A stretch of 6,250 bases of DNA. Origin: Bacteroidales bacterium UBA6207 (GTDB taxonomy: Bacteria; Bacteroidota; Bacteroidia; Bacteroidales; F082). The stretch is taken from positions 1-6,250 of the forward strand of contig DISP01000026.1 of the NCBI GenBank assembly GCA_002421995.1, in the 5' to 3' direction. The notes beneath the pieces were generated by a model. That model had not been told where the DNA came from and ran no database searches. It saw only the letters and a list, made by a program, of their open reading frames with translations. Positions 5,864 to 6,250 of this stretch are shown piece by piece. Both the position numbers and the translations under genes were made by a program. Position 1 is the stretch's first letter. Every line of letters begins with the position of its first letter.

Positions 5864-6250
5864 AAAGATTTCACTCCTGATAGTTGACGACGAAGAATCG
5901 GTAAGAGATTCGTTATATAACTGGTTTATCGAAGATGGTTTTGAAACCGGCTGTGCCGAAAGTGCTGGTACAGCACTTGCAATGCTCGAAAACAGCCACT
6001 ACGACATCATCATTACCGACATTAAAATGCCCGGCATGGATGGCCTGGAACTTTTAAAAAGAATCAAAACCATAAAAAAAGATGCCATTGTCATCATTAT
6101 GACAGCTTTTGCTGCCGTTGATACAGCCGTTCAGGCCCTGAAAGACGGCGCCTTTGATTACGTCACAAAACCATTCGATCCGGACGACCTGTCACACCTG
6201 ATTCGTAATGCTTCGCGGCAGATTCTTCTAAGTAATGAAAACGAGCAACT
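5856..6250 (+). CDS. Response regulator, probably NtrC-type (3' partial)
   Basis: The visible 131 residues are a complete receiver domain: LLIVDDEES with D11/D12, phospho-acceptor D55 in ITDIKMPGMDG, T83 in IMTAFA, and K105 in VTKPFDPDDL. The following helix and the SNENEQ linker are typical of NtrC-family regulators with a sigma-54-interacting AAA+ domain and a Fis-type DNA-binding domain, but these would lie beyond the window, so this subtype is inferred. The ATG at 5856 gives the usual short lead to the first strand and overlaps the kinase stop by 8 nt (ATGTCTAA). An in-frame ATG at 5847 would add MIA and is an alternative. The overlap indicates translational coupling with the heme-type kinase, which presumably phosphorylates D55. 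Its targets are unknown; the redox genes just upstream are obvious candidates. Confidence 0.9.
   Translation, partial: MSKKISLLIVDDEESVRDSLYNWFIEDGFETGCAESAGTALAMLENSHYDIIITDIKMPGMDGLELLKRIKTIKKDAIVIIMTAFAAVDTAVQALKDGAFDYVTKPFDPDDLSHLIRNASRQILLSNENEQ

Overview
The window looks like part of a chromosome from an anaerobic or facultatively anaerobic Bacteroidota bacterium. This placement is an inference from the AT-rich composition, the near absence of Shine-Dalgarno sequences before most starts (A/T-rich leaders before 1186, 3306 and 4175), and the general style of the proteins. It has not been tested by a search. All six genes lie on the + strand. The first and last are cut by the window edges.

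Layout. (1) 1-1055 holds the C-terminal 350 residues of a PstS-type periplasmic binding protein fused through one transmembrane helix to a GcvH-like (lipoyl-carrier-fold) domain. (2) 1186-2043 encodes a Tat-exported ferredoxin-like protein with four [4Fe-4S] clusters and a C-terminal anchor, HybA-like. (3) 2040-3266 overlaps it by ATGA and encodes a HybB/NrfD-family quinone-interacting membrane protein. (4) 3306-4028 encodes a second membrane-anchored GcvH-like protein, paralogous to the C-terminal half of gene 1. (5) 4029-4174 is a spacer with two clear inverted repeats and an AT-rich palindrome. (6) 4175-5863 encodes a membrane histidine kinase whose extracytoplasmic sensor region carries CxxCH and CxxxxCH motifs, so it probably binds c-type heme. 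(7) From 5856 to the window end lies an overlapping response regulator, probably NtrC-type.

Working model (inference). The HybA/HybB-like pair would move electrons between the menaquinone pool and a periplasmic partner; no catalytic subunit (hydrogenase, molybdoenzyme) is visible. Two membrane-tethered GcvH-like domains, one with a PstS-like periplasmic sensor or binding half, flank this redox pair and probably face the cytoplasm. The lysine that is lipoylated in true GcvH is not at its usual place in either protein. The heme-type two-component system next door could sense periplasmic redox state and control the cluster. The combination of orphan HybAB-like module, two modified GcvH-like membrane proteins, a PstS-GcvH fusion and a heme-c kinase is the candidate undescribed system here.
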